From NCBI GenBank assembly GCA_030068145.1, contig JAPJBO010000070.1, positions 186,001-250,000 on the forward strand: a stretch of 64,000 bases of DNA. Direction: 5' to 3'. The stretch's first letter is position 1. Each line of letters starts with the position of its first letter. Positions 42,552 through 53,800 of this stretch are shown in pieces. The stretch comes from Diplonema papillatum. Lineage: Eukaryota > Euglenozoa > Diplonemea > Diplonemida > Diplonemidae. The notes beneath the pieces are model-generated. The model saw nothing but the letters and a program-made list of their open reading frames with translations, was not told the DNA's origin and ran no database searches. The translations under genes were made by a program, and so were the position numbers.

Positions 42552-44420
42552 TGTCCTTACTGCTATGTCTTGTTTTCTCTTGCTGTCCCTCCGTCCCTTG
42601 TCTTTGTGTAGCGGAAACCCCCTGAAAGGTGGTGTGGGTTGTGACTGTATGTTTCTTTCAGAAAATACCTCCTCTGTGCTGTAGAGGCTTGAGCACGGAG
42701 AAGGTTCCCCTTCGAGAAAAGCGCCCTACCCTTAGCCACGGCGGTTTCTTTCGAGGTCGGACAAACGGAGGCATCGTGTTTACACGGCTCGGGCGGCCGG
42801 CCGTGGCACTGTGCTAGCACCTAAACTCAAGCTTTGCATGCCCCGCTCGAGCTTTTACGCTCTCCATCTTCTCTTCTCATTCTTCTTCTGTCTAACCTTG
42901 CATCCTGTGCGATTAGAAGGTCAGCCCGGTTGATTGGTGTAACCTTCACTCGATGCATGTAAGTGCACGTGTCGTGTTCTCCCCAATTCGATAAGATGCA
43001 ACCCTGCACGTTGGTGTCTTCCTTCTGCGCACGCACGGATGGGGATAATCGGACCCTAAGTCCCGGAAAAAGGAAGAGGAGCTTCTTCGGAAGTTTCGCC
43101 CTTTCTTTTTGCCACCAAAGGGAGGTTGGTCATATTTCCTTTTTGGATTCGTTCAACCCCGACGGGACTCGCGGGCAGCGCGGAATACGAAGCAGGTTGT
43201 TTTGTCACAACAACGGAGGTCTTCATTTTCACACACTAACTGTTACAGCAAGTGAAAAGAAAATGAAGATTTTTTTGTTATCGATTAGTCAACCTCTACA
43301 ACCGTTCAGGAACACCTTCGGAAAGAAGGTTTGTACTCACGTACAAAAGGTTCCGATAGGCACCCGATTCAATCCATCGCAGATGTGCGGTCCAGACCAG
43401 CTCACTCGCCAACGTGTGGAGTTGACCCCGATAATAAAGGGGGCTGTCGTTGCCGAACAGGATGAACGGTGCGTACCATGCACTCGTACCCTCCGCTCGA
43501 CGAAATGGCAGTGCGACGAATCCCCCGCCTCGCAAAAAGGGTTTGTGCTTGGTTGCGTCTTTGAACAAGATACACAGATCTTCTCCTCGCAGCCGACCGC
43601 CGGTCAACTAAGATACGAGAGACAAGAGACTGCGACGAGTAACTGCCTCACCACATGGCATTGTGAACGTGGGTCAGCATACATGAAGGCCAGATCTCAG
43701 AGCACATCCAACCTGAGGAGCGTTTCCGCATTCAATTCGTCGCGCGAGCCGGAGCCAGGCAACCTCCCGATTTGGCGGGCCCCAGACTCACGACAGGATC
43801 CGAGGGTTGTCAAGAAGAGCGGAGCCGAGAAGCTAGGAGCAAGTAGCACGAACGAAGCGGCAGGAAGTGTCGTCTGTCAATGCAGCTGAAAAAGCACAAA
43901 AGGGTCCCCGCCCCGGGACAAGCACGCTTAGCAACTACATTTTGATGGCAGAAAATGGTCGGAGACGAAAAAGTACTTTATCCCATGACGATCACAGGGC
44001 AGTCGGCCTCCGCGATTTGCGGCATCAAGGTTTGAAAACGCAAGATAGATCGAACGACTGCGCACGGAACGCGGGACCACAGAGCATTTCTTCCCATCTC
44101 AACACCCAGCTGCCAGGGGCGAATGGGAATGCCCATGCACGGAAGACAACGCCGGGTGTAGAGCATGGGGCGAGGCCTGCTGCTGAGAAAGAGTCGGCGA
44201 GAGCAAGAGTCGTCTCGTTTCTCGCCCACAACCCTCCCAGCAGCATCCAACAGGAACTCTGTAACGTATGGATGAAGTGCACTGTCACATTGCTGTAGAT
44301 GCGGTGATACCGAAAGCGTACTATCCACGGTATCAATGTACGTAGCCACGTAGCAATGCGGTGTACACCAGCAGTTCTGTATCTACAGTGTTGGTGTAAC
44401 TGCTGGCTTGCGTATGCTGC
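42552..44420. other. Intergenic, no supported gene
   Basis: Includes a plus-strand frame of 308 codons (42963-43889) with no recognisable domain, mixed codon use and no GC-ending bias, so it is treated as unproven. Nothing else was recognised. Confidence 0.4.
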
Positions 44421-44634
44421 TAGGATGCATACCCAGCTGTGCACAAGCTCCCCTCGTTCTTCATCGCACGCGCGGCGGGGTTTTGGCAGGGCGCCACCAG
44501 TGTTCGGTTCCCTCGCTCCCCTCCGCTTCGCGCACAGCCCGCCTCCTGATGGGGCTGGGCCGTGTATCGTCCGCGGCTTCTGCATAGGTCTGCGTCCGGT
44601 CCCAACACGCCTCTCTGTCTTGCAAACTCCCGAG

Positions 44635-44745
44635 CATCAGAGGCGATCCATCCCGCAGATTCGGCTTCCTCTCTTCCGTACGGCGTCTCGGCTTGTGTGG
44701 TGTGGCCGGGTTGCTTGGCCTCGACTGTTGCGCGCTGTCGATAAT
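44635..44745 (-). pseudogene. Short echo of the two-TM protein gene
   Basis: The minus strand encodes RPSNPATPHKPRRRTEERKP, matching the part of the gene at 46735-45626 that reads TPSKPATPHKPRRRTEERRP, then diverges. About 1.4 kb downstream of the homologous part of the gene, same strand. Confidence 0.65.
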
Positions 44746-44751
44746 ATTATG

Positions 44752-44945
44752 ATTGGGGGATTGCAAGAACGTGCTTGGAATGGAATGGGTATCCCATCTG
44801 CGCCGTGTTTCGGTCCTTTAAGCATAAGGCGGACCATCATCAGCGCGGAACCTGAGTGTCTGCAGACAGGACAGCGGTGTGAGTCTGGTTTGTCAGGCGG
44901 CTGTTCGTAGCTCGTCACAGCCAGGACCACCCGTGCTACTAGAGC
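44752..44945 (+). repeat. Dispersed repeat F4, full copy
   Basis: GATTGCAAGAACGTGCTTGG, CATAAGGCGGACCATCATCA and CAGGCGGCTGTTCGTAGCTC to CCGTGCTACTAGAGCA. A short internal deletion relative to 38567-38775. Confidence 0.8.
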
Positions 44946-45056
44946 ACAGGCGAATCCGTCACAGGGAGAAGGCCCCTACAACCGTGTCTGAGCAATCAGC
45001 TATGAAACTCAGGGCACTCGCCCTGATTGTGACTGCGACTCACTATGATTGGGGGA

Positions 45057-45600
45057 GGGGCAGGAGCCCGGGTCGGTTTTGCTGCTAGGCGGGGGGGGTG
45101 AAGAGAGACATAGAGGGACCTCGCGTGCCCGTAAAAATCTTCCGCCAGTTTTTACTAGGGGGGTCAAAACTCGGCCAACCCATACCTGGCGAGCCTTGTG
45201 GAGTCTCGACGGTATGGTGACACGGTACGCGTGTAAGGTGACGTGGGAGGCCTGGCTGCGTACGGCGACGTCCGCCCGTTGGGCTGGGGGCGGCGGCGGC
45301 GGGTCGCGGTCCTTGCTGGCGACGAGGGCGACAACCTCCTGCAGCAGCCGTTCGTTGTGCAGCGAGCTCTCCGCGAGGTGCTGCAGGATGCCGCCGATGT
45401 CGGCGGCGGCGGTGGTCCGGATCCGGCGCGCGCCGCGCGGTGCCCGGACTGTGGCGTCTCTTGTCCTCGCCGCCTCCCGCCTTGATGCAACTCTTTCTCA
45501 GGCAGGAGCCCGGCTCGGGCCCGAGCTCGGGTTTGCTGCGAGGCGGGGGTTGGGGAGAGACAAAGAGGGACCTCGCGTTCGTTGTACAAATCTTGAAGCC
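45057..45600 (-). pseudogene. Longer echo of the 3' part of the two-TM protein gene
   Basis: Repeats the C-terminal coding part (ARRAPDPD-like region, coiled NERLLQEVVALVASK region as nucleotides, TSPYAARPPTSPYTRTVSPY and the RLARYGLAEF end) with frameshifts and a shorter GGC run. The 3' flank (GGGCAGGAGCCCGG, AGAGGGACCTCGCG) is copied twice, at 45057-45130 and 45500-45585. Confidence 0.75.
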
Positions 45601-45625
45601 GTTCCGCCTTGTTTTTTTTGTGGGG

Positions 45626-45753
45626 TCAAAACTCGGCCAACCCATACCTGGCGAGCCTTGAGGAGTCTCGACGGTATGGTGACACGGTACGCGTGTAAGG
45701 TGACGTGGGAGGCCTGGCTGCGTACGGCGACGTCCGCCCGTTGGGCTGGGGCA

Positions 45754-45785
<32 letters not shown>

Positions 45786-46735
45786 GGGTCGCGGTCCTTG
45801 CTGGCGACGAGGGCGACGACCTCCTGCAGCAGCCGTTCGTTGTGCAGCGAGCTCTCCGCGAGGTGCTGCAGGATGCCGCCGATGTCGGCGGCGGCGGCGG
45901 CGCCGCCCCGGTCCGGATCCGGCGCGCGCCGCGCGGTGCCCGGACTGTAGCGTCGCTCGCCGGCCGCCGTTCCCTCGTACCCCCGCCGTCTGCCGCCTCG
46001 ATGCGACTCTTTTTCGCGGAGTGCCTCCGCCACACGCCGCTCCGAGCGTGACGGCGATCTACTCGGCGGCTTCGGCCTCCTCTCCTCCGTCCGGCGCCGC
46101 GGCTTGTGCGGTGTGGCCGGTTTGCTGGGCGTCGACAGCTGCGGTGTGCTGGCGAAGTCGATGTTGCCGTGGTAGGCGGGGGTTGAGAGGTCCGGCTTTG
46201 ATACCAGGAGGGTGTCCGACATGCGGACCGAGCTGCTGGGGACGGTCTGCGAGACCGTCTTCAGCGCGGCCGGCTGCTCGGCCATCCACCACGACTGCGG
46301 CAGCGGCGGGTTGGCCAGGTCCGGGAGCATCACCCCCACGTTCTGCGTCGACCGCCGACCGTTCTGCGATATTCCGGACAACAGCGAGTAGTCTCCCGAC
46401 AGCACGCTCGGAGACGTCATAAACGGCTCGCTTGAGCCAAGCCGGCTGTTCCACCTCCTATAGCCTAGAACACCAAACAGCATACCGAGTGCCGCACACA
46501 AGAACGCCGAGCCGTACGACGCTAGATACTCGTAGGCCAGTTCGAGGTACCCTGCCTCCGGTTCCGGCTCGTAGCCTGCGAGCCAGTACAGGCCATCGAG
46601 CGCCTGCTCGGCGTACGGCCGCGCCGCCCACAGCAGCAGCAGCGCCGCCGCCACAACGGCCCAGCGGAGCTCGGGGCGCCGCAGCGGGGCGAGGGCGGGG
46701 TTCCCTGCAGGAGGCGGCGGGTAGGTCGTGCGCAT
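45626..46735 (-). CDS. Unknown two-TM protein with disordered Arg/Ser/Pro-rich tail, 369 aa
   Basis: ATG at 46735. Hydrophobic segments near residues 24-38 and 74-92 bracket a short acidic loop (YEPEPEAGYLELAYEYLASY), followed by a long polar tail with KPRRRTEERRPKPPSRSPSR, a helical HLAESSLHNERLLQEVVALV, a Pro run and a TSPYAARPPTSPYTRTVSPY motif set. No signal peptide beyond TM1; an ER or nuclear envelope location is only a guess. The frame runs to a stop at 45626, but a perfect donor (CAG then GTATGGG at 45648/45647) could lead to further exons. Both echoes downstream keep the same donor. A 28-G run lies ~15 nt upstream of the ATG. Confidence 0.6.
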
Positions 46736-46750
46736 CTACTGCCGCATATA

Positions 46751-46778
46751 GGGGGGGGGGGGGGGGGGGGGGGGGGGG
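46751..46778 (+). repeat. Homopolymer of 28 G just upstream of a start codon
   Basis: Uninterrupted G run, 15 nt from the ATG at 46735 on the other strand (a C run in the 5' leader of that gene). Confidence 0.95.
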
Positions 46779-46879
46779 AACTGCCGACCACCCGCTCCCC
46801 TTTCTCCCCCGCTGGCTGCTTGGGGTGGCGTCGAAAAGTATTTTAGGGGAGGGGGGGTTTGGCATCGTCTCAATATTTT

Positions 46880-47115
46880 TGTGTCGAAAAGGCCAGAACC
46901 CGAGCTTGACTTCGGACCCTGAGCCTTCAGAGTAACGACACGTCAAAAAGAATCAATGTTTGCTGCTGCAAGAGATGTGTTACGAAACCTTTCCAAGGAG
47001 CACCAGGTTTATTCTGGCGTTGGAACACTCTCAAGTTTGCCCCGTAGATCCCCCAGGAACGCTTTCTGCGCCCTGGGCAACCTCCCCCCTCCGTCCGTAA
47101 CTTCTCCACGAGCGT
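46880..47115 (+). repeat. Dispersed repeat F7, copy 1
   Basis: CTTGACTTCGGACCCTGAGC, AACGACACGTC, TGTGTTACGAAACCTTTCCA, AAGGAGCACCAGG and CTCAAGTTTGCCCCGTAGAT. Others are at 57750-57965 and 62745-62945. Confidence 0.7.
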
Positions 47116-47330
47116 CGGGAGCGCATACCAGTTGTAAACACTCTGTGCGCGTTTTTTTTGAATAGAAAAAGGCCGCAACAAAAGCAACGAGCGAGGCTGT
47201 CATTTTCCGACCCCACAAGGAAAAAGAAGCGTCCAGCGTATCAGGCGCCTCGGCCCGTTTGTTAGGGGGTAGAAGCAAAAATATGCCTTCTCTCTTTCGC
47301 TTTCCTTTCAAAAACTGTTGCGTTGACGCA

Positions 47331-47358
47331 TTTTTTTTTTTTTTTTTTTTTTTTTTTT
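47331..47358 (+). repeat. Homopolymer of 28 T
   Basis: Uninterrupted T run between F7 and the F3/F2 cluster. Could be a retroposed poly-A tail on the other strand, but no adjacent retrogene was recognised. Confidence 0.9.
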
Positions 47359-47619
47359 GAGCCGGCCGAGTTCCTGGCCTCTCTTCAGGTTGGTCTTCTT
47401 CTTTTTCACCTGGTATGTCTTGAGTTAGGGATCTCCATGTGAAGCACGGGACATGTAAACTGTGACAGTGACATGAATCTTCAGTTTGGTGTTAGTTCGC
47501 TCATTGCTCAGGCTTACATTTTTGGAACACATTGCAATGTCTCGAAAAAAGAAAACGGTGCGGCCTAAGAAAAGGGGGCGCCGCGGCTTGAAAGACAAGC
47601 CGCGGGGGATACACGGCGG

Positions 47620-47990
47620 AGTCGGAGTTAAAAAAAGAGACGTGGATCCTTAGTGCGCACAGCCGGGGGGGGAGTTGAAAAAGCGAGTGCAACGCCCGCT
47701 CTTTGGGTGTATACACGCGTTTTGCTGTGTAGCACTGCGCCTCGGACACACCCTCCTTCACTCCAGTTTTTAGAGTTAAAGTTCGCTTGAAATACCGGGG
47801 TTTTAGGGTCTCCGTGTGACCGTTCATGAATGGGTTCTCTTAGAGCAAGAAAGGGCTGTATGGTTTCGGATTGTATATTTAGTGCATGCTTTCGTTTTGG
47901 GTTATGGCTAGCCATGTCCGGGACTGTTTGTGACCGACACCAAGTACATTCCTTCGTGGAGTGTAATCTTGGGCCCCCCACGTTCTACAA
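47620..47990 (+). repeat. F3 followed directly by a near full-length F2
   Basis: F3 part: GGAGTTAAAAAAAGAG, GTTGAAAAAGCGAGTGCAAC, GGACACACCCTCCTTCACTC. F2 part from 47765: CAGTTTTTAGAGTTAAAGTT, GGGTCTCCGTGTGACCGTTC, GGGTTCTCTTAGAGCAAGAA, GTGACCGACACCAAGTACAT and TTGGGCCCCCCACG. This is the best guide to the full F2 (~225 bp). Confidence 0.7.
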
Positions 47991-47999
47991 GTTGAGCAG

Positions 48000-48910
48000 G
48001 GGTTGCCTTGTAGTCCGTACCGGTCTGTTGTCCGCGGTTTTATGTATTTTCTCGTAGAGTAGTGCTTGGGTTTCGCGACATTTGCGGTGCTTCACGTGGT
48101 GCGGGTTGCTTCCGCCCTAATATAAGGTTTTTATCGCTGGAATTCCACCGTGTAATACCCTGGATTCTGTACTTCAGTACGCCTACTTTGAATCATTGGG
48201 ACACTGCGTGGTCTTCGATGTGTGTTCAGATTTCCAGCGATCCGCGGTTTTGGGCTGCTTCGTGTTTCGAGAAGCCGGTACTTTTAGCGAACCATTGAGG
48301 CGGGGGGTCGGGCGAGCGAAAGCGATTGCAGCGGCCCCCTCCCTTCGTGAGAAAGAGCGAAGAATGAGGCCACTCTTTCTTCCTGCTGCGAATCAACGTA
48401 TGCCTTGCTTTATTACGAGGACAACCCTGTTGTCACGTCGAAACACCCGCTGGAAACGTTCGGGAGTTAGGTAAACACAGTCCTAGGCGCACAAATAAAC
48501 TACGTAGGGAGCACGATGGGTGGGATACTTGGCTCGCACGAAAAAAGCACGGGCGGGGTGCTCTCTTTGGTTCTTGGTGGTTGGTGAAGGTGAGACCACC
48601 TCCTTTCCTGAGACACTTTGGCATATCACGCGGGCGGCCCTGAGATTGCCCAACACAGCTAGTATTATGTCGAGTCTATCCACATGCCAACTTTCTTACT
48701 CCCGACGCGCTCACCTCTTTTCTAACTTTTTTTGGAGGTATAAAGGTTCGGTATTTCAGTTGACCATTGAGGCTGGAAGTTGGGTGAAGGGTGTGACGTA
48801 CTTCCTCGCAAGCACCTCGGGCGCCTTTGGCGCTGCGTTGTTTATTTTTAGAGTGAGTGAGCCGGTCCATCCCCTCTCTTGATAGACCGTGATAGACCGA
48901 AGAACCGGGC
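48000..48910. other. Intergenic, nothing recognised
   Basis: Short frames only; no family, no repeat array, no RNA gene seen. Confidence 0.45.
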
Positions 48911-49402
48911 ACTTCGATGCAGCTGTAGGGACTAGGGATGGACCTGATAGACCGTGGTGGACCGTGCATCACTGTAATAAACAGCGGCCGGCACTTCGAT
49001 GCAGCTCTAGGGACTAGGGATGGACCTGATAGACCGTGGTGGACCGTGCATCACTGTAATAAACAGCGGCAGGCACTTCGATGCAGCTCTAGGGACTAGG
49101 GATGGACCTGATAGACCGTGGTGGACCGTGCATCACTGTAATAAACAGCGGCAGGCACTTCGATGCAGCTCTAGGGACTAGGGATGGACCTGATAGACCG
49201 TGGTGGACCGTGCATCACTGTAATAAACAGCGGCAGGCACTTCGATGCAGCTCTAGGGACTAGGGATGGACCTGATAGACCGTGGTGGACCGTGCATCAC
49301 TGTAATAAACAGCGGCAGGCACTTCGATGCAGTTCAAGAGATAGGGACGGACCGGCTCATGAGAGTTGTTTTCGGTAGCAACCGGGTTGTGCTTAAGCCG
49401 GT
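48911..49402. repeat. 82-bp tandem array, 6 copies
   Basis: Units begin at 48911, 48993, 49075, 49157, 49239 and 49321 (ACTTCGATGCAG). Each holds GGGACTAGGGATGGACCTGA, TAGACCGTGGTGGACCGTGC and ATCACTGTAATAAACAGCGG. The last unit and a further copy near 49470 are diverged. Confidence 0.95.
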
Positions 49403-49873
49403 TCATCGCCTCTGATAGACCGTGTTGGGGACAGCAATATATCGCAGAAGACAGCGCCAGGCAATTCTATGCAGCTCCAGGAGATAGAGATGGACCCTGC
49501 TAGGCCGTGGTGCAACACCGTGATTGCTGGAGGTTGGAATATACCTCTTCATACGTACCGTGCCGTGTTTCCGGCGCTTTGCACTCACCCCAGCATCGTC
49601 TTCGCGCGGTTGCTTCGCAGCCCAACCTTCCTTGCTGGTACGCATGCTCCCTTCGTTTCCACGCGCGGCGTTGGACACTTCTGTTTCCTTTGGGGGGGAG
49701 TGTCCTTCGTTTCTAGAGTGCACGTTCGCGTTGGGCCTCCGGGGTTGTGAAGTCCCCGTGAGCAACCTTCGGCAGCTGGCTTCTTTTTCCTTTCAAAAAA
49801 AAGGAAGACTTTCAGTGCGCGGGGGTTTGAGAAGGTGGGTGGATTCTACCGCCGATCGAAAGATCATCATCAA

Positions 49874-50222
49874 AAAGCTTACGCCCGCCACTAAACCCAG
49901 ATTTACCTGTGTTTCGTGTGGGCTACAGCACATTTACCTCCTTTGATCTTTTGCAACTGGCAGTCTCCTCAAGCATTTCCTACAAAGCAGGTGCTTATAC
50001 AAAAATACTCGAGGGGCTGCCTTGTGCTTACTTCGAAGGAGGCTAGAGGGGGAGAAACAATACAACTACAAAGTGGGTCTTTTTTGTTGAACGCTTACGC
50101 CCGCCACTAAACCCAGATTCACCTGTGTTTCGTGTGGGTTACAGCACATTTACCTCCTTTGATATTTTGCAACTGGCAGTATCCTCAAGTATTTTCTACA
50201 AAGCAGGTGCTTATACAAAAGA
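49874..50222 (+). repeat. F1 tandem pair (3' half plus full copy)
   Basis: A 3' half at 49874-50003 (CACTAAACCCAGATTTACCT to GGTGCTTATACAAAA) joins directly to a full copy 50004-50219 (ACTCGAGGGGCTGCCTTGTG onward). The shared join suggests head-to-tail insertion or unequal exchange. Confidence 0.85.
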
Positions 50223-50274
50223 AAAATGTTAGTTTAATGTATAGAGCGGCGCCGCTGCCTCTCATGCATGGTAC

Positions 50275-50520
50275 ACGGATGGAGAACTAAAGCCGGATGT
50301 AAAACGGCGGGCGTCACACCCGCTTTTCGGGCGTGACTCGGACGCACCCTCTTTAGCTCCAGCCGGTGAGGTTAGACACCGCCTTTTGGGTGCTACGCGG
50401 TGAAGTTCAGCCTCAGAAGTTGGATCTAAAGCTGGAGTTAAAAAAGCGGGCGCCACACCCGTTTTCGGGTGTGACTCGGGCACAACGGTCTTTAACTGCA
50501 GCGTCTGAGGCTGGACCTCA
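50275..50520 (+). repeat. F3, two copies
   Basis: Copy 1 AAACGGCGGGCGTCACACCC, CTTTAGCTCCAGCCGGTGAG; copy 2 AGCTGGAGTTAAAAAAGCGG, TTTCGGGTGTGACTCGGGC, CTTTAACTGCAGCGTCTGAG. Terminal GCTGGAGTTAAA and TTTAACTGCAGC are near-complementary inverted ends. Confidence 0.7.
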
Positions 50521-50640
50521 CCGTGTGGTGGGTCGCACTGCGGACACATGTTGCCGCTGTTGTAGAACACATACCATGCCTTGCGTATGCAGCCGACTTC
50601 CTTTTTCGCTTGGTTGCCTTGTGTGGACGAAGCAGTGCCC

Positions 50641-50864
50641 TGCCGGCTTCGACAGGCATGCTCCTATGAGACGAAAGAAGCCCGTGGCCGCTTGACCCTG
50701 AGATTGAGGACCCGGAGCATGCAGTCCGCAAGGTGGTCCTCACCTGCTCTGCTGCCGGCTTCGACAGGCATGCTCCTATGAGACGAAAGAAGCCCGTGGC
50801 CGCTTGACCCTGAGTTTGAGGACCCGGAGCATGCAGTCCGCAAGGTGGTCCTCACCATAGCTAG
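50641..50864. repeat. 112-bp direct duplication in the USP5 3' flank
   Basis: Two near-identical copies (50641 and 50753) containing TGCCGGCTTCGACAGGCATG, CTCCTATGAGACGAAAGAAG and GCAGTCCGCAAGGTGGTCCT. It ends 29 nt from the USP5 stop. Confidence 0.9.
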
Positions 50865-50892
50865 GGATCGGGTGCGAGTTCGGTTGCGATGC

Positions 50893-53800
50893 TCAAACGT
50901 CGTTTCTTTTGTACAAGTAGATGTAGGCCAGATCGAAGGGCGGATCCTGCGACTTGGCCACCTTCTCGTCATTGTAGATGTACCACTCGCCGTCTTTCTT
51001 CAGGTGCGCGACGTAGTGCCCGCTGCCCGTGTTCTTTCCGATGTGGCTGACGAACCCCTGCAGCGCGTACATCCCGGGTCCGTCCGCCGCCCGCGCCGGC
51101 TCCGCGACCACCGGCGCCGCCTGCTCGTCGCCACCCGCCTCGTCCGGGTGTGAGAACAGCCAGTCGGCAGCCCGCTCCGCAGACCCGCCGGTGTTTTTGA
51201 GCGCTTTTTCCACCTGTTTTTCGGTGAATCCCAGCCCCGTGAGCATCGCGACGTCGTCCGCGCTGTACGCCGGCCCCGCTTCCCCTCCGGAGGGGGCGGC
51301 GGGAGGTTCGGCGAAGTCTGCGTCGCCCATGTGCGCGAGGACCCACTCCATCGCGGAGTCGACGGACGCGTTCTTCACGGCGACGCAGGCCTTCTTGCAG
51401 CCGTTCAGGTCGAAGCCCATCGAGGCGAGCTGCGCGAGGATCTCCTCATCGGGGGTGACTTCGGCCGGTTTGCTGGCGGCTGCGCTTTCGGGCAGCGGCT
51501 GCTCGCCCGGCTTCAAATCGGTGCCGCCCCGGAGGCCTTCCAGGTCCAGGCATTCGGGCATCTTCACCGCGACTTCGAGCTTCGTCGGCTCCCACTTCTC
51601 GTTCCAGTAGTACCGTTGGACGATGACGGCGAGGTACTTCGGGAACGTCTTGAACCGCGTTTCCGTCGTCGCCGTTCCCTTCGTCCCAGTCGCGGGGCTG
51701 ATCCAGTCGGTGATCGTTCCTGCGGGGGGGGTCGTTGTATAATGGTTTAGCTTGAAGGGTGTTGGAAAGGTTGAAAAAGGTTTTGGGGGTCACCGTCGGT
51801 TTGTGTTTTTATTTTTTTCTGTTTATATTTTTTTGGGGTAATTATTTTTTCGGGGGTTCGCGTAACCCCTCTTTTCTGGAAGATAACGTTATCTTTTCTT
51901 TTCTCTCTGGCGCTCTTTTTCTCTATATCTCTCTCTTTGGCTAGCAAAGCGACTCTTGCGAGGGGGGTGCGGTATGGCCTAAGGAAAAAGACGGGCGCTT
52001 TTCGTTTTGACGTCGTTTTCAAGTTAATAATTCGGATCAACCTGTCAGCGTTCCTTTCTTTAGATGTAACAAGTATGTAAGAAGTATGCTCTCTAGGTTC
52101 CGGGGGGATTCGGGCATCTTCACGGCGACGCATGCCTTCTTGCAGCCGTTCAGGTCGAAGCCCATCGAGGCGAGCTGCACGAGGATCTCCTCGTCGGGGT
52201 GACTTCGGCCGGATTGCTGGCGGCTGCGCTTTCGGGCAGCGGCTGCTCGCCCGGCTTCAGCTCGGTGCCGCCCCGGAGGCCTTCCAGGTCCAGGCATTCG
52301 GGCATCTTCACCGCGACTTCGAGCTTCGTCGGCTCCCACTTCTCGTTCCAGTAGTACCGTTGGACGATGACGGCGAGGTACTTCGGGAACGTCTTGAACC
52401 GCGTTTCCGTCGTCGCCGTTCCCTTTCGTCCCAGTCGCGGGGCTGATCCAGTCGGTGATCGTTCCTGCGGAGGGGGTGAGGAGCGTGGGGTACGGCCAAA
52501 GACATGCGCGCTTCGTTTTGTTTGTGCGGGTCGGTTGATTCGGTTTCAAATTAATGATTCGGATCAACCAGTCAGCGTTCCTTTCTTTTTTAGATGTAAC
52601 AAGTACGCAAGAAGTATGCTCTCTAGGTCCGGGGATTCGGGCATCTTCACTGCGGCTTCGTCGGCTCCCACTTCTCGTTCCAGTAGTGGACGATGACGAC
52701 GAACTCCCCCCTTGCGCGCGGGCAAAACATGCACGAAGCAAACGCAAGCATACCCTTCGCCGCGAACCTTTCGAGCATCGAGTCGAAGGGAACGATCGGG
52801 ATCACCGGCGTCTCCGGCTCCTTTTCGTCGGAGTGGTCCTTCTTCGCGCGCTTCGCCTTCCGCTCCGCGTACGCCGACACCGCTTCGATGTTGATGGCCG
52901 CCTCCATGGGCACCTTGAGCCCCAGGTCGCGCTCGGTCACCGTCTTGTACGCGACTTTTTTCGTCGCATCGCACTCCAGCCGCTGCACAGTCTCAAAGGT
53001 GAACAGCGTATCAAGCCCCGCGGCCGAGCCGGCGAGCCGTGCCGCGCCCGCTTTTTCGGCGCGGGTGACCTTTTCCACCAGGTGCTCCAGGTACTCCCGG
53101 GCGTCCTGCTGCCGCGAGGAGGAAAACTCGGCGTGGCCGCGGCCGACGGCGGCGCGGAACATCTGCGGGCGGACGTGGTGCGCCGGGTTGTCGGCCTCGC
53201 CGGCGCGGCTGAAATCGCCGCTGCAGAGCACGGTCACCAGCTTCGCCAGCTGCGTGAGCGTGTCGTCAGCAGGGTTTTGGTCTTGTGGGCAAGACGAGAC
53301 GACGGCGTCGCCGTGCTCGAAGTATGCACTACGCACCTCCGGCAGGGTTGCAAGCATCTGCATCACGGACGCGATGTAACAGCTGTTACCTATGTTGACC
53401 AGCCCCTGGAACCCCGGTCCGAACACCGGCGCCAGCTCCTTGTGCGCTTCGAGGATCCGGCTCGAATCGTGGAACTTGTTGAGTTCCACGCTCAGCTCCA
53501 CTGTGGTCTTGACGGTTTTCTCCTGCTTCATGATGTCGATCCCGAAGTGCGACAGGTGTTCGGCGAGCTTCGGGTCCTTGCAGGACCTGTTTTCGTCGTC
53601 CGCGTAGCTGTAGACGTCCGCACCGTTCGGCGTGATCGTCCCGAGCTTGACCACCAGCGGGTACTTCTTCCCGGTCTCCTCGAAGTGCACGAGGGCGCCA
53701 CCACTCCCGCCGGTGCCGTCGTGGTACTTCCGGCCGCCGCCGATGTACCCCGTCGAGAGGTTGAGCCAAAGGCTCTCCCGCGCGCCGGTCAGCTCGCACT

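Noticed and set aside
42963-43889. 308-codon plus-strand frame
   Set aside because: No domain, no GC-ending bias and no echo or splice context; possibly chance. Kept only as an open question.
45049-46422. 457-codon plus-strand frame
   Set aside because: Antisense to the two-TM gene and its echo, driven by GGC repeats.
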